Below, piece by piece: positions 50,737 to 61,871 of a DNA stretch of 64,000 nt. The stretch is from the NCBI RefSeq assembly GCF_014356525.2, contig NC_052518.1:9035021-9099020 (forward strand), written 5' to 3'. The notes below the pieces were generated by a model. It searched no databases. It was not told the DNA's origin and was given only the letters and a program-made list of their open reading frames with translations. Origin of the DNA: Nilaparvata lugens. Lineage: Eukaryota; Arthropoda; Insecta; Hemiptera; Delphacidae. Position 1 is the first letter of the stretch. Every line of letters begins with the position of its first letter. The position numbers and the translations under genes were made by a program.

Positions 50737-51173
50737 CTGTTGGCAAACAAAAAATTCGAAAAATAAATAACCAATGAAATATTTTAGTTGAAATTGGTTA
50801 GTTAAAATTATTTCATTTCAAATTCTAGTTCAATAGAAAAGTGGAGGAGCATGAATGGAAATATTTAAATTAAAATTATTTTAATTACAATTCTAACTAC
50901 TTACTTACTCCTCAGCTTTACAGGTCTTTACAACCCTTACCTCCCTCACGTAGCCTCTCCATCTGTCTCGATTCTCGGCCTGCCTCCTCCAGTTACGAAC
51001 TCCAAGCGTCCTTAGATCGCGTTCCACATCATCCGACCACCTATTTCTTGGTCGACTTTTCTTCTTCTGTTATATATCTTCTCCTTCCATATAAATTTCA
51101 CCACTCTTCCTTCTCCCATTCTCAAAATGTGTCCCATCCATATTATTCTGCCAGCTTTTATCGACCGCACAAT

Positions 51174-52048
51174 AGCCAATATAAATAAAACCAGAGCAAA
51201 TGCTCATGAGCAAAAGCATTGAGCATAAGGTTTTGCTCATGAGCAAAAGGTAGAAGCAAAAGCATTTGCTCATTTTTATATGAATAAGCTTTACCTTATA
51301 CTCTTACCTTATGCTCCTGAAATCTGGAGCAAATGCTCACATATTTCAAAGATTTTTCATCAGCTGATTCGCTTTTGTAGCCTTAATTTGTATTTATAGC
51401 TCACGGAAGTGCTAAATATGCAAACAGGGGGCACCGCTTGTGTTTGCGTCGTCTGCTCTGTTTTCTATTTTATGAATACAGTTTTAGGTTAGTTGAGTTT
51501 AGAATTTTGAAATAATAGCGTGAAAAAATTTCATCTCTATAATAATCTTCAGTATATTCTTATAATATCAATAGTCTTCTTATAATCGTCTACACTCTCA
51601 TATTCTTAAATGCCTATTTCCTATTTTGTGATGGCTATCTTTATAACAGGTAGCTTTTGTATTTATTCTTTTGTAGGAATAATGGTGATATATATCATGG
51701 TTAAATCTAAAAAGAGTTTTATAGTTCTACACTATTGGTTGTGATAGTATCTGGTATAGTTTCCTCTTCCTCATACGAATTAGTTGAGCCATTTTACTAT
51801 GAGCAAAAGGTGATAAGCTGCTCTAGTCTAGACTCACCTTTTTTGAAGCATTTGCTTCAAAAGTTGAGCAAATGCTCTAGTTTATTCATACAATTTTGAG
51901 CAAAAGCTTTTACTTTTGAGCAAATGCTCAAACTATTTTTTTGATGAACATGAGCAAAAGGTTTTGCTCACGTTTATTCATAGAAAATGAAGCAAATGCT
52001 CCATATTTTAGAAGTATGAGCAAATGCTCAACTTTATTCATATGGCCC
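51174..52048. mobile_element. Inverted-repeat element rich in GAGCAAATGCTC, copy 2
   Basis: Same structure as 13417-14287 with about 5% differences. The left end is eroded (AGCCAATATAAATAAA), the right end intact. AAT at 51171-51173 and 52049-52051 is a likely target duplication. Confidence 0.92.
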
Positions 52049-52570
52049 AATGTCTTCATTGTTTAAGAACTCCTCTATTTCAAAATTGTTTCTTCCTCTC
52101 CAAAGACCATTCTCAAAAAACAGGCCCAAGATTCTTCTCACCACCTTTCTTTCAAAAACTCTCAGTCTCTGCATATCTCCAGCAGTAAACACCCATGTTT
52201 CCGATCCGTAACACACCACAGGCTTCACTAATGCTTTGTATAAATGTAATTTTGTAGCTCTTGACAGCATTCGAGATTTGAATAACTTGATACTAGCATA
52301 GTATGCTCTGTTTCCCGCCATGATCCTGTTGTTAATCTCTGCTGAGACTTTCCCACTACTTGTCACAAGTGTTCCCAGATAGACGAATTCGTCTACCTAT
52401 TGAAATGTGTAGGGTCCAATGTTCATGTCTCTAGCATCTACTGCTGGTGACTCTCTCTTGGCCTCATTTATCTCTAATTCCTTTGGTTTACTATTGCTTG
52501 CTAGGGATGTGAAGGCTTCTCTCAAGGCTGGTACTGTTCTCGCTATGACCAGATCATCTGCATATCCACA
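52034..52570 (-). pseudogene. RTE-like reverse transcriptase, middle and C-terminal part
   Basis: Minus-strand frames give ICGYADDLVIARTV (catalytic YADD), NIGPYTFQ, EFVYLGTLVTSSGKVSAEIN, YKALVKPVVCYGSETWVFT and FERKVVRRILG. A stop interrupts before VDEFVYLG. The end is cut by the nested element. Confidence 0.88.
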
Positions 52571-52576
52571 AACTTG

Positions 52577-52954
52577 TCATAGTCTATTTACTATAGTACT
52601 TCTATGCGTGATACCTTCTACTGCTTCATGGAGAGCCGAATTGAACAATAATGTAGACAGCGCATCTCCTTGCCTTACCCCATACTTAACAGGGAAACGC
52701 CTCCCAACAGTCTTGCCTAACCTTACTCTGGAGTAGGTCAAACGTGACATTTTTTCCAAAAACGTGACATTTTTTCCAAAAAACGTGACATTTTTTCCAA
52801 AAAACGTGACATTTAGGGTAGCTGCCACTAGTCTGATTAATTTTGAAGGTAAGTTATTCTTGTCCAGTGCTTCAAACTGAAATTCTAGTTCAGTAGAAAA
52901 GTGGAGGAGCATGGATAATAGTAGCTTGTTCAGATAGTTCAAGCATTGCAACAT
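52577..52954 (-). pseudogene. RTE-like reverse transcriptase, N-terminal RT part with internal tandem repeat
   Basis: KYGVRQGDALSTLLFNSALH is the RT domain 4 block. Upstream, KLIRLVAATLNVTF is followed by a repeated VTFFGKN unit coded by about 21-bp tandem DNA repeats at 52742-52815, not found in normal RTs. Confidence 0.85.
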
Positions 52955-53409
52955 TACAGTGGTTGGAAATGAAGAGTTTAATTGAAAAACCCACGCTCAC
53001 AATTACAACGTAAATGCTTGGAAATATGACTAGAAGTCGCAGTTCCAATAATAGAAGATCATTCTAGTGATCTTGAACTAGAAAAGTTTGTAAATGAGAG
53101 TTGAATTAGTGAAACACAAAACTACCTACAACATGAATAAAAAATCACTTCACTTATATGGGCTGCTTTATTCAAATTAATAAATTGTTATATTGTTTTT
53201 ATTAATATGATTCAACTATGACTGAGCCATCTCACGAAGACTATAAATGAGATTAATTTATTGATTTATCTATTTATGGAATAAAAACAACAGAAAACAA
53301 TAAACAGATCAAATAAAAAATTCAGTTTTTGAAGATTTGTATAAATATTCCAAATAGATCTTACAAAACAACTCACAATTATTTAATAATATATAAATAT
53401 TACTGCAAC
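52951..53409. other. Intron/flank sequence, no gene recognised
   Basis: No supported features beyond AT-rich sequence. Confidence 0.4.
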
Positions 53410-53608
53410 TTAGGTCTACGCACAGGTTTTACCTTGTAGGCTACTCCTTAAACATATAGATGGTTATAAAAAAATATACTGCAGTTTTGGGATCATTTTA
53501 TATATTTAATAGTATTTTTCTTGTATTATTTTTAGATGTTATAATATTACATTATTATAATTGTGTATGTTTTTTGATAAATAAATTTGGATTTGAATTT
53601 GAATCTAC
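53410..53608 (+). mobile_element. LINE 3' tail
   Basis: Small stem-loop ACAGGTTTTACCTTGT at 53424, then GATAAATAAATTTGGATTTG end. Confidence 0.5.
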
Positions 53609-54472
53609 TACATTACCTTTATCTTTTCAAAAAAGTTAATTACCTATTCTAATCAAACACATTATTTTCTAATCCTAATCATTGTAACAGGCTAGATTTC
53701 CAATTACACTATAATAGAACTCAGTTGTGTTACATCTGATTGTAAGTAGTTTATAGTTCAAGTACCGGTTGCATTGAATTTTAAATAAGATTTGACCATC
53801 TTAGAACATATTTTTGCCACCAAAAAATTATTTAGCCAATGGTTATTGATATATTACAATAATTGTTCGGGTACTTCAAGAAATGTGTGAATTGAGCACA
53901 TTTAAAAGAATAACTCAATAACCATTGAAGATATGAACTTGTAACCCTTCTTCAGGTGGATTGTGGAAGTGAATTAACTAGATTGAAGTAGACTTAACTA
54001 GTATCAGTTAACTAGATTTAAACTAGTAATAGTAAATAGCTCAATAGATTGTGAACAATTTATTTTTATATGATAGAATAAAATAAAAATTCTGAAATAC
54101 CCTTTTGAAATTTTTTATTTATTCACCACAACTTGTTTTGACTAGCCATTTGTAAATTGATGTGAGATTTCCACTTGAAAATTGCTATTAATTGTAGAAA
54201 CATGTTGTGTTGAGTAAATACAACATCTCAAAAGGGTACTTGAGAATGTTTATCCTATTCTATCAATTGTAATAGCCCTACAAGGGAAAGTGCGTATTAT
54301 TTTTCTCTGTTTGTAATTAATTAGTTGCTCATGTTTACACTACAATAAAATGAATTTATTACAGCTACAATTTTATTTTTGAGTTTACTCTAATCCTATT
54401 TGATTGGAAACAGAATTGAATGATTTTATAAACCTTATTGTAACTTAGAACATTCTTGTAATATGCTATTGA
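53609..54472. other. Unassigned, one GAAACATG-type repeat
   Basis: 54165-54245 is a diverged copy (GTAGAAACATGTTGTGTTGA ... AAAGGGTACTTGAGAAT). Nothing coding. Confidence 0.5.
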
Positions 54473-54853
54473 ACTATAGTGAAGTCCACGTTATAATGAC
54501 AGTGTTTAATTAGCAATGGTATTGCTATCCTTGTCTATCAGTCAACAAAGCGGATAGCGCTATCTCTTTTTCGCTTTGCTCTGTTGCCAGGTCGTCTTTT
54601 AACAATGAAGAATTAATAATTAAATGACAAAATCTTAATTATGAAAATTCATTATAAATTATTGAGAAATATAATTTATTGTTCAATAAAATATTAATTG
54701 ATTATTTTAAACGAGAATGAACCGTTAATATTACATCAATAAGCCTGTAAACCTGTCCTGCTACCGTTTATAGAATGTATTGAGAAGACAGAGGTTCGGC
54801 AACGTTGTTCGCCTATCTTTCTCCACTGTCATTATAACGTGGACCCCACTATA
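54473..54853. mobile_element. MITE, GGTCCACGTTATAATGGCAG family, copy 5
   Basis: Ends ACTATAGTGAAGTCCACGTT and (inverse) ATATAGTGGGGTCCACGTTA. The AATATGCTATTGAACTA word occurs on both sides of it. Orientation of the interior is opposite to copy 4. Confidence 0.88.
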
Positions 54854-54950
54854 TTAATATGCTATTGAACTAGAAAAGCATGATGTTTTTGCTTACACTG
54901 CATTATAATGAATTGTTAGCTCATTTCTACTGCCTATAACCTATAGTGGG

Positions 54951-55022
54951 ATTCACTATCAACTTTCAGCATTATTTGTATAGGAGACAATGATGCTACT
55001 TATGAGGAATGCTGACAGAGTT
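54951..55022. mobile_element. Short MITE, TGRGATTCACTT family, copy 4
   Basis: CTATAGTGGGATTCACTATC ... CTTTCAGCATT and AATGCTGACAGAGTT. Degenerate. Confidence 0.55.
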
Positions 55023-56190
55023 CAAAGACAATAATGTTAATATTTGGAACAAAGATATTGAGTTAATGATAAAATAGTGGCACACTATTAAAAATATAGC
55101 TGAGAGGAATAAACTAATTGATACACTACACTTCCAGCAACGAACAATGGAGGTTAAAAAAATAGTCCAATTTCTTTGTCTCGGCGATTCTCTAAGCCCA
55201 TTAACCAAAAAATATCTCTGCTTGAGAAATCTTCATAGATGTAATTAGTGAATGAATAGCTGACTCATTTCGTGAGCGGCTAATGGATATTCGAGATGTG
55301 ACATGTTCACTGTTCAGAATGTGTGACACCATTTCCTCAGGCAACAAATGACTGATATTAATGTAACTAATGACCTGCCGCCTCTATGAGTCATTACTCT
55401 CAAATATTGTCAACGCTACAACAAGCACTACTTATAGTATACAATATGCACTAATTAGATTCAATAGTAGACGCAAAAACACATTTAAACACAATCAAGT
55501 TGAACAACTCATGGAGTCTAGTCATAAAAGTTTTTTTCCTAAAAGAAAACGCTGTTTTCAAATTCAAATTTGGTAGTTTTACAAGAACTATACAAAAACG
55601 ACGGAGATTTATTGCAGTTTCTAACGTTGCAATAGTTATGTACGAATTTGTTAGTCAGCTCATAGGAATTTCAAAACACAAACTTCATTGTATTACGGTC
55701 ATAGAATAGAATAAATAGTAATTAGTGAGCATAATCCTCCTTTTGTAAAATCATTGCTTTCTTCTATCTATAAACTGCAGGGATGTTTTGAATATTTTTA
55801 CGTTTCCTTTTGGTTAGAATAATTGTTGATTATCAGCTAGAAAACGATAACAAAAACTAAACCTACAAGAGAAAACTAACACACCTTGTCTTAGAATATT
55901 ATTATAACTGATTAATATGTCAATGAACTCGAAATATTTTAGCAGAAAATGTACTTCAGAGTACATGAAAGGAGTAGATGTAAATAGACGCACACGTACA
56001 CGATTGAACCGAAAGCATAATGGAAATAATTAATGAAGAAATATGTGAAATCATTGTAATATATGACTTGGAATGTAGCAATGTAGCAATAATTAAATTA
56101 TAAATGAAAATTCATGAATTTCAAGAGAAAAGATTATGTCTGTTAATAGAGATTGATATTTTGCATTGAAAATGAACACTGAATGAATGA
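55023..56190. other. Unassigned stretch
   Basis: Open frames at 55370-55709 overlap and have no family resemblance. Nothing supported. Confidence 0.4.
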
Positions 56191-57029
56191 ATCCTATTAT
56201 ATTAAGCGAGCAATTTCTTTATATGGTTATCTGGATATCTGGTTATCTATGTCCAACGGATCTCGAAAACGGCTCTAACGATTTTCACGAAATTTGGAAC
56301 ATAGTAGGTTTATGATATAAAAATTCGATTGAATTAGGTCTCATCCCTGGGTAAACTCGCTGAAGAACATGAAAAGGATAATAATTATTCATCCTTGGAA
56401 AAACAGATGATAATTTCGTCATCTGTCGATAACAGAAGATGTGAGTGCCTGTGTGGAAGAGAGACAGAATTATATTCAGCTGTTCAACTATTTGCAAATC
56501 AATCCACTTATTCACGAGAAACATTAATCTAGAATTTTTAATCGATTTGATAAGATTAATCTGATTTGTTGACATGACATGGTATATCATTCTAAATAAG
56601 AGTATATCAAGAGTAATTTGAAGTTGAGTGGTAGAGAGGACTTAAAAGTCCTAACTCCGTCTAATAAAGAATTTTTTCATTTTCATATCATAATTTTCAA
56701 ATTTAATCATTATTTTACAATTTTAAGAGATTAGTGAGTGTTATTTTGTTATTCAATTTGGTTTGTAAACAATCTAAATTAGAACTTTTTAAATGTTTGA
56801 ACTGAAAATTGGACCTGAATTCAAGTGTATGGAACATAACCTACTTTTTGGAATATTTATAGTGTATAAATCAAAATTCGGGAAGGAACAGTTTTGGGCT
56901 GTGCCTGTTAGTCCTTCCCCAATCATTTTAAAGAATTGTGTTCTGCTTATCAATAAATAAAGAATTTTTAAGAATTGTGTTCTGTTTATCAATAAATAAA
57001 TAACGAGCGAAGCTCGGTGCCCCGATATT
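56191..57029. mobile_element. Helitron-like non-autonomous element, copy 2
   Basis: Same 5' TCCTATTATATTAAGCGAGC, internal CTCGAAAACGGCTCTAACGA, and 3' GAGCGAAGCTCGGTGCCCCG then ATATT as 32446-33417. LINE-type tail with a stem-loop (GGACTTAAAAGTCCT) near 56640 and the TTTTGGGC repeat near 56890 lie inside. Confidence 0.6.
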
Positions 57030-57206
57030 TAAATTATCATAGTGTTATATACAGAACTTGTAAACATCTTGAAATGTAACTGTTTTATCAGCTGATAAAA
57101 GAGAAGATAGAAAATGAGCAACTAAAACCTGCACATATAAAATATTACCTTTTTATGATAAAAACCGCACAAAAATTTACCTAATATTAAAGATAAACTG
57201 GCGGTC

Positions 57207-57429
57207 ACTATAGTGAGGTCCACGTTATAATGGCAGTGAATAAAGATAGGAGAGCAGCGTTGCCGATTCTTTGTCTTAATGAATTATATTTCTACACTGT
57301 CAAAAACCGATTTGGCATCGTTGCCGAGCTAGAAAAGGATAGTACTACCTGCTTTGTGGAATGATAGACAAATATAGCAACATCAAAGTTAATCAACTAC
57401 TGTCATTATAACGTGGACCTCACTATAGT
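57207..57429. mobile_element. MITE, GGTCCACGTTATAATGGCAG family, copy 6
   Basis: Shortest copy, 223 bp, with complete ends ACTATAGTGAGGTCCACGTT and inverse. Confidence 0.9.
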
Positions 57430-57939
57430 CTTTGAAGATCTATCAAGAATAATGTTAACGGTAATATATTTGCTGTCAGTATAAGGATTATTATAATGGC
57501 AACAAACAAACATTTTTCCAAGTTTATACAGTAGAGTTAGGCTACTTTATGCAGTAAATGAATTAAGTTAAGGCTGGAATTCAAACTCCATCAGCACATA
57601 TGAGCAATTCATGAGCCATGACCTTTACAGTACAGAGAGATGACCTCCCACGCTCGGAACAGAGTAACGATTAATATGTCAAATACAGGCTGCAATAAGC
57701 CAATTGGCTCCTTGGATTTTGCATGCCGAAAATGAGATTTAATTCAAATATTAAATGATGCTCAACAGTACTTTTTAATTTAAAGTTAGAAAAATTATTC
57801 GCACGTAAATCATTAATAATGAAACATATTGAATAGTTGAGCTTATTAATTTTAAGCTTACTTATTTGACGGTGAGCTTACTTCAAATTTCTGTGTTGTA
57901 GGGGAGGTAATGTTGTGATAGGGATCCATAAGATATTGA
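57430..57939. other. Unassigned stretch
   Basis: No coding or repeat structure recognised. Confidence 0.4.
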
Positions 57940-58085
57940 TTGATTGATTCATTCATACTATAAGCACACCATTAATATAATAGGGAGAAAAAATTAAGGT
58001 GACCTTGTGCTATTCCTATCCCAAATTTAGATAAGGTTATACATAGTCCGAAATAGTTGTAGTTGTTCACTTCACAAAATTTTCA
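57940..58085 (-). mobile_element. LINE 3' tail, minus orientation
   Basis: (TTGA)n start and TCCCAAATTTAGATAAGG with AGTCCGAAATAG shared with 43608-43760. Confidence 0.6.
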
Positions 58086-58749
58086 GTTTTTAATTATTTC
58101 CACATAGTAGATTTTTAAATTTAGATGCTTCAAAACCAAACATAGAATAAATATTTCATATTATTATCACCAAAATAGGAAATATTCACATATTAAAGAA
58201 ATAATTTTGCAGAAACAAAAAACAAACTTTATGGAGACTAATATCAAGAAGATTGACAATCAATATAATTTATTCTTCAAAAATATTGGAGTTATTACAA
58301 CTCAAATTTGTTACAACCATTTACTGTACTTATTAAACAGTTGTGTAACTCGGTTTTTATCACACAACCAACATAACACACATTACTCGGTATATGGTTT
58401 CTATAAATATTTGTAGAAAACTATTGTGTCTTGTCTCAACTAATAGCATACTTCAACTGTGATAGGTTAGCCAGTTACTGACCATATCGCCTCTGTTACA
58501 ATAAATATTTTTAAATTATTATTAGCATTTGAATGATTGCAATATCTCACTAATTTCCATCAGTAAATATTTTTTTGCTTCATGTTTCAGACTTGCGATT
58601 GACAATGGTGTAACAACTAATTCTAGTTTCCCAATTTACTAATAAATAAGCCGTTGTGACAATTTTATGTCGTTTAGACGTTTTAGGGTTTATTTGATAT
58701 GGATATCTATCTACCACATCACATCCATTCATCAGAGAAAATCGTATCA
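58086..58749. other. Unassigned stretch
   Basis: An open frame at 58207-58416 is low-complexity and unsupported. Confidence 0.4.
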
Positions 58750-59400
58750 AGTGTTGAATATAGATAAAAAAAATCCAAGTAACCTTTTTAAAATTGTTTA
58801 CTCACAATATGTTTCGGCTGTATGATGCTATTATCAAGTGATTGGAAAATAAATAAAATGACATTAAATTAATAATATTGCACGCTTCTTATTTTTGATC
58901 ATATGTCTGTACATTCATACGTTTTTATAAACTAGGACTGTGAATTTTGGATTTAAATTTGCATGATTCTATCCAAAATAAGATTACATTAAATTAATAA
59001 TATTGCACGCTTCTTATTTTTGATCATATGTTTGTTCATACGATTTTATAAACTAGGAATGTATATTTTGGATTTAAATTTGCATGATTCTATCAAAAAT
59101 AGATTTTATTTTTGCATGATTCTATCAAAAATAGGTTTTATTTTTGCATGATTCTATCAAAAATAAAATCTATTTTTGACAGAATCATGCAAATTTAAAT
59201 CAAAAATTTACAGTCCTAGTTTATAGAATCATACGAATGTACAAACATAAATTAATATATGATAAAAAATAAGAAGCGAGCAATAGTATTTATTTAATTT
59301 CATTTTATTCATTTTTCAATCACTTGATGATGGCATCAAAATCATAGCCGAAACATGCTGTGAGTAAACAGTTTTAAAAAGGGTACTTGGATTTCTATTT
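58750..59400. repeat. Large fold-back built on the GAAACATG repeat
   Basis: Left end TCCAAGTAACCTTTTTAAAA, right end its inverse. Inside, a unit with ATATTGCACGCTTCTTATTT occurs twice directly (58862, 58983) and once inverted (59275). TGCATGATTCTATCAAAAAT is triplicated in the centre. Confidence 0.88.
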
Positions 59401-59524
59401 TTATTTATATTCAAGGGTAGCCCTAACGGAAAAAAGACAAGTGTTGAATGTATGAATTATTCGAAAAATGAGTGAATAAAGCGAGTAATAATGAGTAACT
59501 GTAATATTTATCTCTTTTGTGTAT

Positions 59525-59722
59525 AGGGCTACTTTTTATAGAAATAGAAATAAAAATAAAAATCTCAGTGCCCTTTATGAATATTTAATCACAACATGTT
59601 TCGGACATTGATGCCATTTTCATTTTCAATTGACTTGAAAATGGCATCAATGTCCGAAACATGTTGTGATTAAATAATTCATAAAGGGCACTGAGATTTT
59701 TATTTTTATTTCTATTTCTAAC
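59525..59722. repeat. Near-perfect palindrome of the GAAACATG repeat
   Basis: Arms of about 90 bp from AGAAATAGAAATAAAAATAA to TTGATGCCATTTTC and back. One-base-level differences only; spacer about 20 bp. Confidence 0.95.
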
Positions 59723-60399
59723 TGTAATATTATACAATAATGTCTGTACTGCGTATATAAAATAATTAATTGAAATATTGAATTGGAGTAGCATTCTTTA
59801 TCTAAAACCTTCAAGCTATTTACAGAGTGGGATCTCAACTATTTTACTGTAGTTTAAAAAAATAATTTGAAGCCTATTAGCATAGAATAATTATAAATTG
59901 AACAGCGTTTAGGGAACGTACGGTATTCGACTTTTGCCTCCAACTGACGACTCTAACTAGCAATTATCACCTAATTTAGCAAATTACTCAAATTTTCAAC
60001 ACACCTGTATGACAGGTTGAGCCTTGAAACGTAGGAGCACGAAAAAGAGGAAAAACTCGACAATTAAAGCCAAAGATTTGTTTCATTTTTTTCATATCCT
60101 ATCATTACAATAATGTAGCATATTTCTCACTCAAGTCAAGATCTAATTTTGGATTGTTCTAGAACATGAGGTATTTTGATTGGGTTAAGGAAGCCGATAG
60201 TAGGAAACATCATGTATAAAACTATTAAATCTGTAAATGGGGTAGAGATTAAAAGTATAATAAGTGAAGGAAGATTTGGGTTTGGACTTGTATTTTGAAA
60301 TTAATTAATCTGATAAATCCAAAATTATTGTAATACATACATTTTTTGGACTCAAAATAGTGTCTGAATGAAGTTATTATTTACATAACCTCTAGACCG
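59723..60399. other. Unassigned stretch
   Basis: Nothing coding recognised. Confidence 0.4.
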
Positions 60400-60620
60400 T
60401 GTATACCAAATTAAGGTTTAAAGCAGTTTTGGGCGAATGCCTGTTGTTTTTACCAGCATTGTATCTATTGTCTATGAATAAATAAAAAATAAATAATTGA
60501 ACAACTTAAAATAGGTAATTGTCACACTGAATATGACACCAAAGGTGTTGAAACATGTTTGTAACTTTTTAAATAAATTCGTGATGTTTTCAGACAATAT
60601 TCTAGTGTTCTATTATTAAA
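60400..60620 (+). repeat. TTTTGGGC..GCCTGTTG tail and hammerhead-like repeat
   Basis: 60420-60495 GCAGTTTTGGGCGAATGCCT with an AATAAATAAAA end. Then CTGAATA-TGACACC-AAA-GGTGTT-GAAAC at 60527-60554. Confidence 0.6.
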
Positions 60621-60644
60621 ATTTACTAAATGGAAATTACTAAT

Positions 60645-60895
60645 ATTTATTTATTTATTCGTGGACAGAATCACAAATCAAATAAATATGTTTAGGAAGG
60701 AACAACAGGTTTGGCCCAAATCTATTCCATTCCCAAATTTTGATAAATTAATAAATGTCCAAAAAATAGGTTATGTTTCAACTGTAAACCGTTCAAGTTC
60801 AATTTTTCGTCCAAAAATATATATAAGCTAAAAATTTTGAATTTAGAGAAATTAAAACACCAAACTATATTAAAATATAACACTTAATTATCACT
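60645..60895 (-). repeat. SINE/LINE-tail repeat, inverted relative to 24190-24435
   Basis: TTATTCGTGGACAGAATCAC, CAACAGGTTTGGCCCAAATC and GGTTATGTTTCAACTGTAA mirror the copy at 24 kb over about 240 bp. Confidence 0.8.
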
Positions 60896-61871
60896 TCATA
60901 TTGAATTAATCAAGTTATTTTATAAAATTATTTTGAACGCAAAAATACACACAACTTCTCTCACTAAGCACAGCTGTAATATTACAACTACATCGACATC
61001 AATCAACCCCCAAGTCCTATTAGAAGTGTTTATTCTTTATCCTTATTTTTCATTAGAAAGTAGTTAATAGTATAAATGATTGCTGAATGGTATATAGATG
61101 AGTAATGGGATAATATGATAAGATCTAAAACCCATGCGCTTAGTGTGAATCGAATTCTCTCAACTTCCTCAGTATCTTATCAAGGGTTGATAATGCTTTA
61201 TCTGACTTGGCTATTGTAGACCACAAAATTAAATGGAAATGGAAGAGCTGAAGAATATTATTTATGTTACGAGTAAAATATCGGAGGAACGAGTCAAAAA
61301 TAAAGAGCTCTATAACAGAATTGGTAATGAATAATTCAAGCATAGCATGTGGAAAAGATAAGGGATTAGTATCGGCTAAAATGGAATGTTCCATTTAGTT
61401 GATTAACTTTGGCAGGACATCATGAAACATATAAACGAAATAAAATTCTGCTTTGGCAGGACATCATGAAACATATAAACGAAATAAAATTCTGCAATCA
61501 GATAAAATATATCAAGATGATTTGTTGTCTTGACTTTTGGAAAATAAGAAAGCTTCATAAGAACTTCTTAAAGCTTCACTGAACCATTAGAACATACACG
61601 ATAAACCATATAGTTAATAGATGTAATTAAACGAGATCATGGGTGGCCAAATGATTCATATAGCAGATAACATTGAAGCAAATTGTTTTTCAATCACCCC
61701 CTCCACCTACCAAGGGTTCTGACTCAACCAAATAAACTCAAGGTTGAACATTTTTTCATCAAAAAAAAGTAATGCATTCATCAATGATCGTTTGATCACT
61801 GTCCTTCAAACCTTATATTCTACACAATTTTCCTTATTCACATAAACAAGTCCCAGTAGAATACCTATATA
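60896..61871. other. Unassigned stretch with a 53-bp duplication
   Basis: CTTTGGCAGGACATCATGAA ... AAATAAAATTCTGC occurs twice in tandem (61409-61450, 61451-61494). Otherwise nothing. Confidence 0.5.

Larger units (their letters stand above)
47227..48511 (+). mobile_element. Third mariner-like relic with LINE insertion
   Basis: Ends CACCGTGATTCAAAAAGAAT and (inverse) TACCGTGATTCAAAAAGAAT continue for about 35 bp of inverted repeat. It holds a transposase end (47450-47680) and a LINE fragment (about 47720-48411). Confidence 0.9.
50905..52950 (-). mobile_element. RTE-like LINE split by an 875-bp element
   Basis: 3' end at 50905-51170 (TTACTCCTCAGCTTTACAGG, CCTCCAGTTACGAACTCCAA), RT at 52034-52954. 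The nested element 51174-52048 is flanked by AAT. Confidence 0.85.

Noticed and set aside
52419..52736. Plus-strand 105-codon frame
   Set aside because: Antisense to the minus-strand RT with YADD motif.
59323..59354. Active hammerhead ribozyme
   Set aside because: The first catalytic core base is T, and stem I and stem III are poor, so self-cleavage is not expected.
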